From: Burkholderiaceae bacterium
GTDB lineage: Bacteria > Pseudomonadota > Gammaproteobacteria > Burkholderiales > Burkholderiaceae_C
NCBI GenBank assembly: GCA_024235855.1
Contig: JACKLN010000004.1
Coordinates: 282,010-346,009, forward strand
DNA: 64,000 bases
Direction of reading: 5' to 3'
Shown: positions 27,404-35,145 of the stretch, one piece after another
Layout: the number at the start of each line of letters is the position of its first letter
Position numbering within the stretch: position 1 is the stretch's first letter
The notes under the pieces: generated by a model
The model's input: only the letters and a program-made list of their open reading frames with translations
Database searches by the model: none
Told to the model about the DNA's origin: nothing
Position numbers and translations under genes: made by a program

Positions 27404-28966
27404 ATGCGCCGCGACCCGATGCCGATCGACCTGAGCACCGGCACCGCCCTGCCCCCGCAGCCGGTGCCCGACGACGCGCCGCGCGCCATCGTCGTCGGCA
27501 GCGGCTTCGGCGGCCTGGCCGCCGCGCTGCGGCTGAGCTGCCTGGGCTGGCGGGTGGAGGTGCTGGAGAAGCTCGACCAGCCCGGCGGCCGCGCCGGCGT
27601 CTGGCGCCAGGACGGCTTCACGTTCGATGCCGGCCCCACCATCATCACCGCGCCCTTCATGCTCGAGGAGTTGTGGGCGATGGCTGGCCGCCGCCTGGCC
27701 GACGACGTCGAGTTGCGGCCGATGGAGCCGTTCTACCGCATCCGCTTCGACGACGGCAGCCACCTGGACTACAGCGGCGACCCCGCGCGCATGCGCGCCG
27801 AGATCGCGCGCCTGAGCCCCGGCGACCTGCCGGGCTACGACGCCTTCGTCAAGGAGTCGGACCTCTGCTACCGGCTGGGCTTCGAGAAGCTGGGCAGCAT
27901 CGCCTACGACACGCTGGGCGACCTGCTGCGCGCCTCGCCGCAGCTGTTCCGCATGCGCGGCTGGCGCAGCATCCACCAGATGGTGGCCGGCCACCTGCGC
28001 GACCCGCGGCTGCGCATCGCGATGAGCTTCCATCCGCTGCTCATCGGCGGCAACCCCTTTGCCGTGACCTGCATCTACAGCCTGATCAACACGCTGGAGC
28101 GCCGCTACGGCGTGCACTGGGCCATGGGCGGCACCGGCGCGCTGGTGCGCGGTCTGGTCAACCTGCTGGCAGAGCGCGGCGTGCCGGTGCGCTGCAACGC
28201 CGAGGTGCAGCAGATCACGGTGGACGGCGGCCACGCCAGCGGCGTGCGCCTGGCCAGCGGCGAACGGCGGCATGCCGAGATCGTGGTCAGCAATGCCGAC
28301 ACCGCCTGGACCTACCGGCATCTGGTCGCACCGGAACACCGCCGCCACTGGACGGACCGGCGCGTGGACAAGGCCCGCTACTCGATGAGCCTGTTCGTCT
28401 GGTACTTCGGCACCCGGCGCCGCTTCGACAGCGTGCCGCACCACATGATGCTGCTCGGCCCGCGCTACAAGGGCCTGCTGGACGACATCTTCCGCCGCCA
28501 CCACCTGGCCGAGGACTTCAGCCTCTACCTGCACCGCCCCAGCGCCACCGACCCCTCGGTGGCGCCCCCCGGGCACGACGCCTTCTACGTGCTCTCGCCG
28601 GTGCCCCACCTGGACAGCGGCACCGACTGGGCCACCCAGGCCGAGCCCTACCGCCAGGCCATCCAGCGCCGGCTGGAAGAGACCGTGCTGCCGGGCCTGG
28701 GCGCGGAGATCGTCAGCTCCCGCATCACCACGCCGCAGGACTTCCACGACCGCCTGCTGTCGTTCAAGGGTGCAGCCTTCGGCATGGAGCCGCTGCTGCT
28801 GCAGAGCGCCTGGTTCCGCCCGCACAACCGCAGCGAGGACCTGCCGGGCCTGTACCTGGTGGGCGCGGGCACGCACCCCGGTGCCGGTGTGCCCGGCGTG
28901 CTGATGTCGGCCAAGGCGCTGGAGAGCGTGCTGCCGCCAGTGAAGGAGACCCGCCGTGCATCCTGA
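27404..28966 (+). CDS. crtI: Phytoene desaturase CrtI
   Basis: 520 residues. FAD enzyme desaturating phytoene to neurosporene and/or lycopene. N-terminal dinucleotide motif AIVVGSGFGGLAAALRL and the C-terminal carotene desaturase signature GAGTHPGAGVPGVLMSAKAL. The number of desaturation steps cannot be told from sequence; the presence of crtA plus crtCDF suggests that both spheroidene and spirilloxanthin branches are fed. The 3' end overlaps crtB by 11 bp. Confidence 0.95.
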   Translation: MRRDPMPIDLSTGTALPPQPVPDDAPRAIVVGSGFGGLAAALRLSCLGWRVEVLEKLDQPGGRAGVWRQDGFTFDAGPTIITAPFMLEELWAMAGRRLADDVELRPMEPFYRIRFDDGSHLDYSGDPARMRAEIARLSPGDLPGYDAFVKESDLCYRLGFEKLGSIAYDTLGDLLRASPQLFRMRGWRSIHQMVAGHLRDPRLRIAMSFHPLLIGGNPFAVTCIYSLINTLERRYGVHWAMGGTGALVRGLVNLLAERGVPVRCNAEVQQITVDGGHASGVRLASGERRHAEIVVSNADTAWTYRHLVAPEHRRHWTDRRVDKARYSMSLFVWYFGTRRRFDSVPHHMMLLGPRYKGLLDDIFRRHHLAEDFSLYLHRPSATDPSVAPPGHDAFYVLSPVPHLDSGTDWATQAEPYRQAIQRRLEETVLPGLGAEIVSSRITTPQDFHDRLLSFKGAAFGMEPLLLQSAWFRPHNRSEDLPGLYLVGAGTHPGAGVPGVLMSAKALESVLPPVKETRRAS

Positions 28967-30062
28967 CCCCGACACCCGCCACGCGCCTCCGGTCTACGAC
29001 CCCGCCGCCTGCCGTGCACTGATGCGCGGTGGCTCGCGCACCTTCTTCGCCGCGTCGCTGCTGCTGCCGGCACGCGTGCGCGCCCCGGCCTGCGCGCTGT
29101 ACGCCTACTGCCGGCTGGCCGACGACGCCGTGGACGACGGCGCCCACCCCTTGCAGGCGCTGGCGCAGCTCAACGAACGGCTGGATGCGCTCTACGCCGG
29201 CCGCCCGCGCGCCATCGAGGCCGACCTGGCCCTGGCCGGCGTGGTGCACCGCTTCGCGATCCCGCGCACGCTGCTGGACGCGTTGCTCGAGGGTTTCGTC
29301 TGGGACCTTGAAGGCCGCCGCTACGAGACGCTGGAGGACCTGCAGGCCTACGCGGCGCGCGTGGCCGGCACCGTGGGCGCGATGATGGCCCTGGTGATGG
29401 ACACCCGCGATGCCCACGCCGTGGCCCGCGCCTGCGACCTGGGCGTGGCCATGCAGCTGACCAACATTGCGCGCGACGTGGGCGAGGACGCCCGCCGCGG
29501 GCGCATCTACCTGCCGCTGGCCTGGCTGCGCGAGGCCGGCATCGACCCCGACGCCTGGCTGGCCCGGCCACGCCACGACGCGGCACTGGCCACGGTGGTG
29601 CAGCGCTTGCTGCAGGCCGCCGAGGCGCTCTACGCGCGGGCGGAACATGGCATCGCCGCACTGCCGCGCGACTGCCGCGCCGCCATCCTGGCCGCACGCC
29701 TGGCCTATGCCGAGATCGGCCACCAGCTGGCCCGCGACGGGCTGGACGCCGTGACCCGGCGCACCGTGGTCCCGGGTCGGCGCAAGCTGGCCCTGGTGGC
29801 GCAGGCCAGCAGCGCGGCGCTGCGCGCACCGGCCCACGACGCGGCCAGCCTGCCACCGCTGCCGGCCACGCGCTACCTGGTCGACGCCGTCGCTGCCGGC
29901 CCGCACCCGGCGTTCATCCCCGCCCGCAACTTCCCGCAGCGGGTGGGCTGGGTGCTGCAGCTGTTCGAGCGCCAGCTGGCGCAGCGCCAGGCGCTTCAAC
30001 GCCCCCTGACCCAGCCGGCCCTCGCGCAGCGCCAGCTCGTGCCGCCGCACGGGCCGTACTGA
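28956..30062 (+). CDS. crtB: Phytoene synthase CrtB
   Basis: 368 residues. Condenses two geranylgeranyl diphosphates to phytoene. Trans-isoprenyl diphosphate synthase fold with RTFFAASLLLPARVRAPACA, the first Asp motif CRLADDAVDDG and the second QLTNIARDVGEDARRGRIYL. Start GTG inside the crtI end. It is the last recognisable pathway gene of the plus-strand superoperon. Confidence 0.95.
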   Translation: MHPDPDTRHAPPVYDPAACRALMRGGSRTFFAASLLLPARVRAPACALYAYCRLADDAVDDGAHPLQALAQLNERLDALYAGRPRAIEADLALAGVVHRFAIPRTLLDALLEGFVWDLEGRRYETLEDLQAYAARVAGTVGAMMALVMDTRDAHAVARACDLGVAMQLTNIARDVGEDARRGRIYLPLAWLREAGIDPDAWLARPRHDAALATVVQRLLQAAEALYARAEHGIAALPRDCRAAILAARLAYAEIGHQLARDGLDAVTRRTVVPGRRKLALVAQASSAALRAPAHDAASLPPLPATRYLVDAVAAGPHPAFIPARNFPQRVGWVLQLFERQLAQRQALQRPLTQPALAQRQLVPPHGPY

Positions 30063-30086
30063 GCCGCCGCGCGCCACAGGCCAACC

Positions 30087-30317
30087 ATGGGCAGCGAGCA
30101 TGCCCCGTTGATCCTGATCGAGCTGGTGCTCGTGTTCGGCAGCGTGCTGGTGTTCGCCTGGTGGCAGCTGCGCTCGGTGGAACGCGACCGGCGGGAGACC
30201 CAGCGCCAGCGCGAGGCCGAAGCGGCCGCCGCGGCCAGAGCGAGCGGGGAAGCCGGCTCCCCCGCGCAGACGACACCCCCAACGACCGAGGACGTGAACG
30301 ATGACCGTGCGCGCTGA
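30087..30317 (+). CDS. Small membrane-anchored protein of unknown function (76 aa)
   Basis: 76 residues. One membrane helix (LILIELVLVFGSVLVFAWWQ, ~8-27) followed by a charged helix rich in Arg/Glu/Gln that could form a coiled coil (RSVERDRRETQRQREAEAAA) and a Pro/Thr-rich tail. 24 bp after crtB and overlapping the next small gene by 17 bp, so it is part of the same operon. Not recognised; single-helix proteins of this size in such clusters often act in LH/RC assembly, which is only inference here. Confidence 0.65.
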   Translation: MGSEHAPLILIELVLVFGSVLVFAWWQLRSVERDRRETQRQREAEAAAAARASGEAGSPAQTTPPTTEDVNDDRAR

Positions 30318-30546
30318 ACCCCGTTCGCCTGTGGCGCTGCCGAAGCTCGGCCCCACCTTGCGGTGGCTGGCACTGGCCGCGGTGTTCGCCGCGGGCGCGT
30401 GGCAGGGCTATGGCTTCGGCGCCCGCATCGCCGGCCCGGTGGCCGGCCCCTGGCTGGGCACGCTGGCGGCCCTCAACATGGGCGTGATGGCGGCCGTGGC
30501 CGCCGCCAGCCTGTGCGGCTGGCTGGCCCGCTGGCGCCGGCGTTGA
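30301..30546 (+). CDS. Small two-helix membrane protein of unknown function (81 aa)
   Basis: 81 residues; GAGG lies 9 bases before the ATG. Two hydrophobic segments (LRWLALAAVFAAGAWQGYGF and LAALNMGVMAAVAAASLCGW) and a basic end (LARWRRR). It starts inside the previous small gene and closes the plus-strand superoperon. Not recognised. Confidence 0.65.
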   Translation: MTVRAEPRSPVALPKLGPTLRWLALAAVFAAGAWQGYGFGARIAGPVAGPWLGTLAALNMGVMAAVAAASLCGWLARWRRR

Positions 30547-30554
30547 CTCGCCCA

Positions 30555-30579
30555 CCGGTGCGGCACGGTGCCGCGCCGG
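30555..30579. terminator. Hairpin between two convergent superoperons
   Basis: Ten-base arms CCGGTGCGGC and GCCGCGCCGG (one G-T type mismatch) with a 5-base loop, in the 39-bp space between the last plus-strand gene and the last minus-strand gene of two runs of 17 and 15 kb. There is no U tract on either side. Probably a bidirectional terminator or mRNA 3' end stabiliser. Confidence 0.55.
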
Positions 30580-30585
30580 GGAGAC

Positions 30586-30693
30586 TCACTTCTTCTTGGC
30601 CTTGCGGCGGCGGTCGGCCGCCTGGACTTCCTTGAGCGTCCACAGCGTGACCCACAGGATCCAGACCAGCAGCAGCAGGTGATACAGCTTCAT
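30586..30693 (-). CDS. 35-residue membrane peptide ending the puc operon
   Basis: 35 codons, too short for routine gene calling. Support: GGAG lies six bases before the ATG; the ATG is 21 bp after the pucC stop on the same strand; and the product looks designed as a bitopic membrane peptide: MKLYHLLLLVWILWVTLWTL, then KEVQAADRRR and a Lys/Arg-rich end of KAKKK. There are three Trp residues near the hydrophobic stretch and one His at position 5. It does not have the conserved His-in-helix of LH alpha/beta chains, so it is not an LH apoprotein. Compare the small extra LH peptides (gamma, PufX, PucE) known in other purple bacteria. Function unknown. Confidence 0.65.
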   Translation of the reverse strand: MKLYHLLLLVWILWVTLWTLKEVQAADRRRKAKKK

Positions 30694-30714
30694 CGACGTC
30701 TCCAAGCGGTGCGT

Positions 30715-32133
30715 TCAGGGGGCCGGCCGCGCCGGCGGTGAGGTCAGCAAGGGCCACAGCACCACTGCGGTGGCCCCCAGCAGCACGATCTCCATCAGGT
30801 ACACGGCAGCAAAGCCGGTGGCGGGCACGGCCAGGGCGGGGCCCAGGCTGCCCTGCGCGGCCAGCGCGCCGAAGGCGTCGCGCAATATACCGCCGAGCGC
30901 CACGCCCACGCCGGCGGCGGTGGCTTGCACCGCGCCCCAGGCGCCCAGCGCCAGACCGGCCTGGTCCTTCGGAGCGCGGTTCATCGTGAGCGTCAGCGTC
31001 GCATGGCCGAACAGCCCGGCCGCGAAGCCGATGGCGGCCACGCCGGCCACGAACAGCGCCAGCCACTGCGCCGGCGCGGCCACCGTGATGGCGGCAAACG
31101 CCGGCACGCCCAGCAGCGCCGCCTGCAGGGCCAGGCGGACGGGCTCACCGCCCTTGCCCAGCAGGCGCGAAGCCAGGCCAAAGCCGCACAGGCCGCCAGC
31201 GGCCAGCGTCGCCGTCAGCCAGGTCGTCTGGCCCACGCCCATCTGCAGCACCTGGCCGCCGTAGGGCTCGATCAGCACGTCCTGCATGCCGAAGGCCAGC
31301 GTGCCCAGGCCGATGGCCGCCAGCCGCCGCGCGGAACCGTCGTGGGCGACGAAGGCACGCCAGGCCTCGCGGAAGTCGGGTTCGCGGGCCGGGCGCTCGC
31401 GCCAGCGCGCCACGCGCTGCGGGTCGCGCGTCTCCTGCTGCCACAGCGCCACGGCGTTGAGCACCAGCGTGGCCACTGCGGCGCCCTGGATCACCTGCAC
31501 CAGGCGGCCGGGGCTGAAATCCCGCAGCAGCCAGCCGAACAGCAGCGCGCTGCCCATGGTGCCCAGCAGCAGCATCACGTACATCAGGCCGACCACGCGT
31601 GGCTGCCTGTCGGGCGCGGCCTGGTCATTGGCCAGCGCCAGGCCGGCGGTCTGCGTGGTGTGCAGCCCTGCGCCCACGAGCAGGAAGGCCAGCGCCGCCG
31701 CCGCCTGGCCGATCCAGGCCGGCCAGCGGCCGGCGTCGCCACCGCCGGACAGCACCAGCAGTGCGAACGGCATGATGGCCAGGCCGCCGAACTGGATCAT
31801 CGTGCCCATCCACATGTAGGGCACGCGCCGCCAGCCCAGCGCGGAGCGGTGATGGTCGGACTTGAAGCCGATCAGCGCACGCATCGGCGCGTAGATCACC
31901 GGCAGCGCGATGACCACCGCCACCAGCGAGGCCGGCACGCCGAGCTCGACGATCATCACCCGGTTGAGCGTGCCCAGCATCAGCACCAGGGCCATGCCGA
32001 CCGAGACCTGGAACAGCGACAGGCGCAGCAGGCGCGACAACGGCAGGCCCGGCGAGGCCGCGTCGGCGAACGGCAGGAACCGGGGACCGAGACGGACCCA
32101 GCTGGTCAGCAGGTGGCGACTGAGGGAGGTCAT
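30715..32133 (-). CDS. pucC: LH2 assembly protein PucC (MFS)
   Basis: 472 residues with ~12 membrane helices. Start at the ATG giving MTSLSRHLLTSW; GGGAGG lies just upstream. The family signature TLNRVMIVELGVPASLVAV and GWRRVPYMWMGTMIQFGGLA are present. Downstream of pucBA, so assigned to LH2 assembly; PucC is needed for stable LH2. Frame openness extends upstream to 32295 but that part is Arg/Pro-rich shadow over the hairpin region. Confidence 0.93.
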   Translation of the reverse strand: MTSLSRHLLTSWVRLGPRFLPFADAASPGLPLSRLLRLSLFQVSVGMALVLMLGTLNRVMIVELGVPASLVAVVIALPVIYAPMRALIGFKSDHHRSALGWRRVPYMWMGTMIQFGGLAIMPFALLVLSGGGDAGRWPAWIGQAAAALAFLLVGAGLHTTQTAGLALANDQAAPDRQPRVVGLMYVMLLLGTMGSALLFGWLLRDFSPGRLVQVIQGAAVATLVLNAVALWQQETRDPQRVARWRERPAREPDFREAWRAFVAHDGSARRLAAIGLGTLAFGMQDVLIEPYGGQVLQMGVGQTTWLTATLAAGGLCGFGLASRLLGKGGEPVRLALQAALLGVPAFAAITVAAPAQWLALFVAGVAAIGFAAGLFGHATLTLTMNRAPKDQAGLALGAWGAVQATAAGVGVALGGILRDAFGALAAQGSLGPALAVPATGFAAVYLMEIVLLGATAVVLWPLLTSPPARPAP

Positions 32134-32148
32134 GCGTCGAGCGGCAGC

Positions 32149-32211
32149 GGGCCATGCCGGCCACCGCGCAGCGCGCGGCACCGGCATGGCCCGCCGTCCC
32201 GGGGACGGCGG
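32149..32211 (-). promoter_or_regulatory. pucA-pucC intercistronic stem-loops
   Basis: Two strong hairpins lie in the 91-bp gap. One has 12-base arms GGGCCATGCCGG and CCGGCATGGCCC (32149-32160 / 32181-32192) with an inner stem in its loop; the other has 9-base arms CCGCCGTCC / GGACGGCGG (32191-32199 / 32203-32211). They share bases 32191-32192, so only one full form can exist at a time. Such structures after LH genes stabilise the short LH mRNA and reduce read-through into pucC. Confidence 0.7.
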
Positions 32212-32224
32212 CCAGCGCTGTGGG

Positions 32225-32437
32225 CTATTTCGGCGTTTCGGCTGGCGCCAGCGCCAGCTTCGTCGTCGACTCGGCCTGCGCCGTCTGCTTGGCACCCCCT
32301 TCGTAGTACTTGGGCAGCCAGGTGGTGTGCGTCAGCAGCGCGTAGTGCACCGCGAACGAACTCACCGCCACGGCGCCGAGCATCAGAGGGATGCCCACCG
32401 ACGGCTTCACGACGCACCAGATTTTTCCGTAGATCAT
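32225..32437 (-). CDS. pucA: LH2 (B800-850) alpha chain
   Basis: 70 residues. KIWCVVKPSVGIP at the cytoplasmic side, one membrane helix with His31 as B850 ligand (SFAVHYALL), and the exit HTTWLPKYYEGG whose Tyr44/Tyr45 match the aromatic pair of B850-type complexes (as in Rhodobacter sphaeroides) rather than the Phe/Leu of B820 types. The C-terminal ~20 residues are an Ala/Thr/Pro-rich extension, as known for Rubrivivax gelatinosus LH2. A strong AAGGAGG precedes the ATG. Confidence 0.96.
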   Translation of the reverse strand: MIYGKIWCVVKPSVGIPLMLGAVAVSSFAVHYALLTHTTWLPKYYEGGAKQTAQAESTTKLALAPAETPK

Positions 32438-32450
32438 GGTGTGCCCTCCT

Positions 32451-32603
32451 TCACTTCAGCCAGGGCGAATAGATGTACGCGAGCAGGTGCGCCAGCGCCG
32501 CGATCATCCCGAAGATCTGTGTCCCCTGGATGATGTGGCGATGGACCTCCTCGGACTCGGCCTCGGTCAAACCGGTTGGCCAAACCTTGTCGGAATCGGA
32601 CAT
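32451..32603 (-). CDS. pucB: LH2 (B800-850) beta chain
   Basis: 50 residues, MSDSDKVWPTGLTEAESEEV at the N-terminus, the conserved EVHRHIIQGTQIF entry into the membrane, and the B850 ligand His in ALAHLLAYIYSPWLK. AAGGAG lies about 10 bases upstream of the ATG. First gene of pucBAC; the puc promoter with two PpsR sites is ~60-100 bp upstream. Confidence 0.96.
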   Translation of the reverse strand: MSDSDKVWPTGLTEAESEEVHRHIIQGTQIFGMIAALAHLLAYIYSPWLK

Positions 32604-32662
32604 GGTTGCAAGCTCCTTTTCTTGGGCTCTGGGTTGTCGTGCGAAAGCCCGCACGGGGGCAA

Positions 32663-32706
32663 TGTCATTCTAGTGATACACCTTGATGTGTCTATTGTTA
32701 TTGACA
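32663..32706 (-). promoter_or_regulatory. puc promoter with two tandem PpsR palindromes
   Basis: Minus-strand sigma70-like elements TAGACA (32694-32689) and TAGAAT (32672-32667) are 16 bp apart. A perfect PpsR site TGTC-N10-GACA covers 32689-32706 (upstream, including the -35) and a second TGTC-N10-TACA covers 32663-32680 (including the -10). Their centres are 26 bp apart, so two PpsR tetramers could bind one helix face and close the promoter. Confidence 0.85.
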
Positions 32707-32728
32707 CCCAGAACGACATATGAGGTCC

Positions 32729-33631
32729 TCAGCGCCGACGGGGCATGCGCCAGGGCAACATCCACTGCACCAGCGGCGACTGCAGGCGCGGCAGGCTGAG
32801 CGATTCATGCACGGCCTGCACGCGCTGGCCCAGCACGCCGCAGTCCAGCAGTGAACGGGCGTAGAACGGTGTGTCCTCCAGCGTGCGGTTCACGCGGGCC
32901 GGTGCGTCGCTGCGGATCTGGCGCGCGACGCGCCAGCCAGTGCGCGGCAGGCGCTGGCGGGGCGGAGGCTCGAAGGCCTCGGTCTGGCCGTGGGTGGCGA
33001 AACGCTGCGCGATCACGCGCCCGGCGCCGCCGCGTTCACGCACGTCGTAGATCACGGCCGTGCTGCCGTCCGCCAGCGTGGCGCGCGACCAGTCCCAGTC
33101 GGCAAAGGGCCGTTCGATGGGCTCGTCGCCGTCGTTGCTGTCCACGTAGGCCTCGCCCTGCCAGCGCAGGGCCGGCGCGTCGAGTTCGACCTCGGCCCGA
33201 GCGCAGGGGGCGATCGGTCCCCAGCGGTGCGCACCGCCGGCATCCAGCGTCGTGCGCCAACGCGCCAGGCCATGGGGCCAGACCCGCACGCGGCCGCGCA
33301 CGCGGCGCGGCCACGGCATGCCGACCTCGTCGAGGTCCAGGCACAGCGCGCCACCGTCCCAGCGCACACGGCTGGGCCCGACGACGAACTCGGATGCGCT
33401 GCGCCGCACGTGGCGGGCGGCACGCTCGGTCATCGTCCAGCGCCGCGCATCGCCGTACAGGGCGACATTGATGGCGCAGTGCTGCAGCGGGTCGGTCATC
33501 GGGTCGCGGTGGAAGGCACGGCGGTAGTAGGGTGAGAAGACGCTGCCGACGAAGGCGATCACGGTCAGGGCGTGGCGACCGTCGTCGCTGACGGCGTCGA
33601 CGTACCACCAGAGGTAGCCACCGGGTGCCAC
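32729..33631 (-). CDS. crtC: Hydroxyneurosporene/carotenoid hydratase CrtC
   Basis: Adds water across the 1,2 double bond of neurosporene/lycopene-type carotenoids. Recognised by PGGYLWWYVDAVSDDGRHAL, FVGSVFSPYYRRA, the HCAINVALYG segment and DWDWSRATLADGS. The frame stays open far upstream through crtD, but no ATG occurs before the conserved PGGYLWWY block; GTG 33631 gives 300 residues. Family-like sequence (PRFDAPV) continues about 10 codons further up, so the real start may be a rare codon near 33660. It overlaps the crtD end by 67 bp. Its stop is only 22 bp from the puc PpsR site, same strand. Confidence 0.88.
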   Translation of the reverse strand: MAPGGYLWWYVDAVSDDGRHALTVIAFVGSVFSPYYRRAFHRDPMTDPLQHCAINVALYGDARRWTMTERAARHVRRSASEFVVGPSRVRWDGGALCLDLDEVGMPWPRRVRGRVRVWPHGLARWRTTLDAGGAHRWGPIAPCARAEVELDAPALRWQGEAYVDSNDGDEPIERPFADWDWSRATLADGSTAVIYDVRERGGAGRVIAQRFATHGQTEAFEPPPRQRLPRTGWRVARQIRSDAPARVNRTLEDTPFYARSLLDCGVLGQRVQAVHESLSLPRLQSPLVQWMLPWRMPRRR

Positions 33632-35145
33632 CGGCGCGTCGAAGCGAGGTGCGCCATCAGCGCCGACGCCGCCCGCTGCCCCGACAAGGCGGCCATCGGC
33701 ACCCCCGGCCCCGGGTGCACGCCACCGCCCGCCAGGAACAGGCCCGGCACCGCCGAGGCGGCCCCCGGGCGGCGGAACAGCGTCATCCACCCGTGCGTGG
33801 CCTGGCCATACAGCGCCCCGCCCGTGGCCGGAAAGCGCCGCGCGAAGTCCTGCGGTGTCGTGCGTCGCACCTGGCGATGGGTCGCGCCGATCCGCAGGCC
33901 ACAAGCCCGCATCAGCCCGAGGCTGCGGAATTCGCATGGATCGACCTCCACGTCGTCGAAGGGCCGGCGGTCGCCGTCGGCCGGGGCATTGACCAGGCAC
34001 AGCAGGCGTTCGGCGGTGCCGCTGGCAGGCGCTGTGCCAGGACCCCGGTCCTGCGCGCAGACGTAGACGGTGCCCTGCCGGGGCAGGCGCCGGTGGCGGA
34101 AGATGTCGTCGAACTCGCTGGCGTAGTCGTCGTCGAAGAAGACGTTGTGGTGCGCGAGCTCGAAGCCGCTGGTCGGTGCGTGCACCGCCCAGGTCACGGC
34201 CGACAGCGACCGCTGGGCCGCCGGCACCGCCGGCACGGCGCGGCGCACGGCATCGCCCAGCAGCCCTTGCACCAGGGCCTGCGGGTCGCCATTGAAGAGC
34301 ACGGCGTCGGCGGCCAGGGTCTCGCCACTGGCCAGCTGCACGCCGCAGGCGCGGTGGCCGTCGAGCAGGATGCGCTGCACCGGGCTGTGCCAGCGCAGCA
34401 CCGCACCCCGCGCCGCCGCCAGGTCGGCCATGCGCCGTGCCAGCGCATGCATGCCGCCCTCCACCGTCCAGACGCCGGCCATCTCGACCTGCGCCACCAG
34501 CTCCAGCGTGGCCGGTGCCTGCCAGGGCGACGCACCGCAGTAGGTGGCGTAGCGCGCGAACAGCTGGCGCAGGCGCGGGTCGCGGAAGTGCCGGCCCAGC
34601 GTCTGCCACAACGTGGCGAACGGGCCGAGGCCAGACAAGGTGCCCAGGCCCGACGGACCGAGGCTGCGCACCATGCCGAAGAAGTCGGGCCGCGCCGAAC
34701 GCAGGTACGGCGTCTCCAGCGTGCGATAGACGGCCCGCACCTCGCGGCAGAAGGCCTCGAAGCGGCGCGCCTCGGCCGCGCCGGCGAAGTCGCCCACCGC
34801 CTCCACCGAGCGTGCCGCGTCGGCGTACAGGTCCAAGGTCGGCGCATGCCCGCGCCACGCGTGGCGCGCCAGCACGTCCAGGCGGGTCAGGGCGGGCAGA
34901 TCGGCCAGGGTGGCGCCGACGGCGGCGAGGATCTCCTCGAAGACCCATCGCATCGTCAGCACCGTGGGCCCGGCGTCGACGTCGGCACCGTCGACGCGCA
35001 GCCGGTGCATCTTGCCCCCGGGGCCGGAGGCCGACTCGACCAGCGTCACCGCCACGCCCTGGTGCGCAAGCAGCAAGGCACTGACGAGGCCGCCGATGCC
35101 GGCGCCCACGACCACCACGCGGGGTTCAGAGCGCGCCAAGGTCAC
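33565..35145 (-). CDS. crtD: Methoxyneurosporene (C-3,4) dehydrogenase CrtD
   Basis: 526 residues. CrtI-family FAD desaturase that introduces the 3,4 double bond. N-terminal VVVVGAGIGGLVSALLLAHQ and PGGKMHRLRVDGADVDAGPT; C-terminal AGGGVHPGPGVPMAALSGQR. The start is GTG 35145 or TTG 35139; the latter has AAGGGG seven bases upstream. The 5' end overlaps crtA by 20 bp. Confidence 0.93.
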   Translation of the reverse strand: MTLARSEPRVVVVGAGIGGLVSALLLAHQGVAVTLVESASGPGGKMHRLRVDGADVDAGPTVLTMRWVFEEILAAVGATLADLPALTRLDVLARHAWRGHAPTLDLYADAARSVEAVGDFAGAAEARRFEAFCREVRAVYRTLETPYLRSARPDFFGMVRSLGPSGLGTLSGLGPFATLWQTLGRHFRDPRLRQLFARYATYCGASPWQAPATLELVAQVEMAGVWTVEGGMHALARRMADLAAARGAVLRWHSPVQRILLDGHRACGVQLASGETLAADAVLFNGDPQALVQGLLGDAVRRAVPAVPAAQRSLSAVTWAVHAPTSGFELAHHNVFFDDDYASEFDDIFRHRRLPRQGTVYVCAQDRGPGTAPASGTAERLLCLVNAPADGDRRPFDDVEVDPCEFRSLGLMRACGLRIGATHRQVRRTTPQDFARRFPATGGALYGQATHGWMTLFRRPGAASAVPGLFLAGGGVHPGPGVPMAALSGQRAASALMAHLASTRRWHPVATSGGTSTPSATTVATP

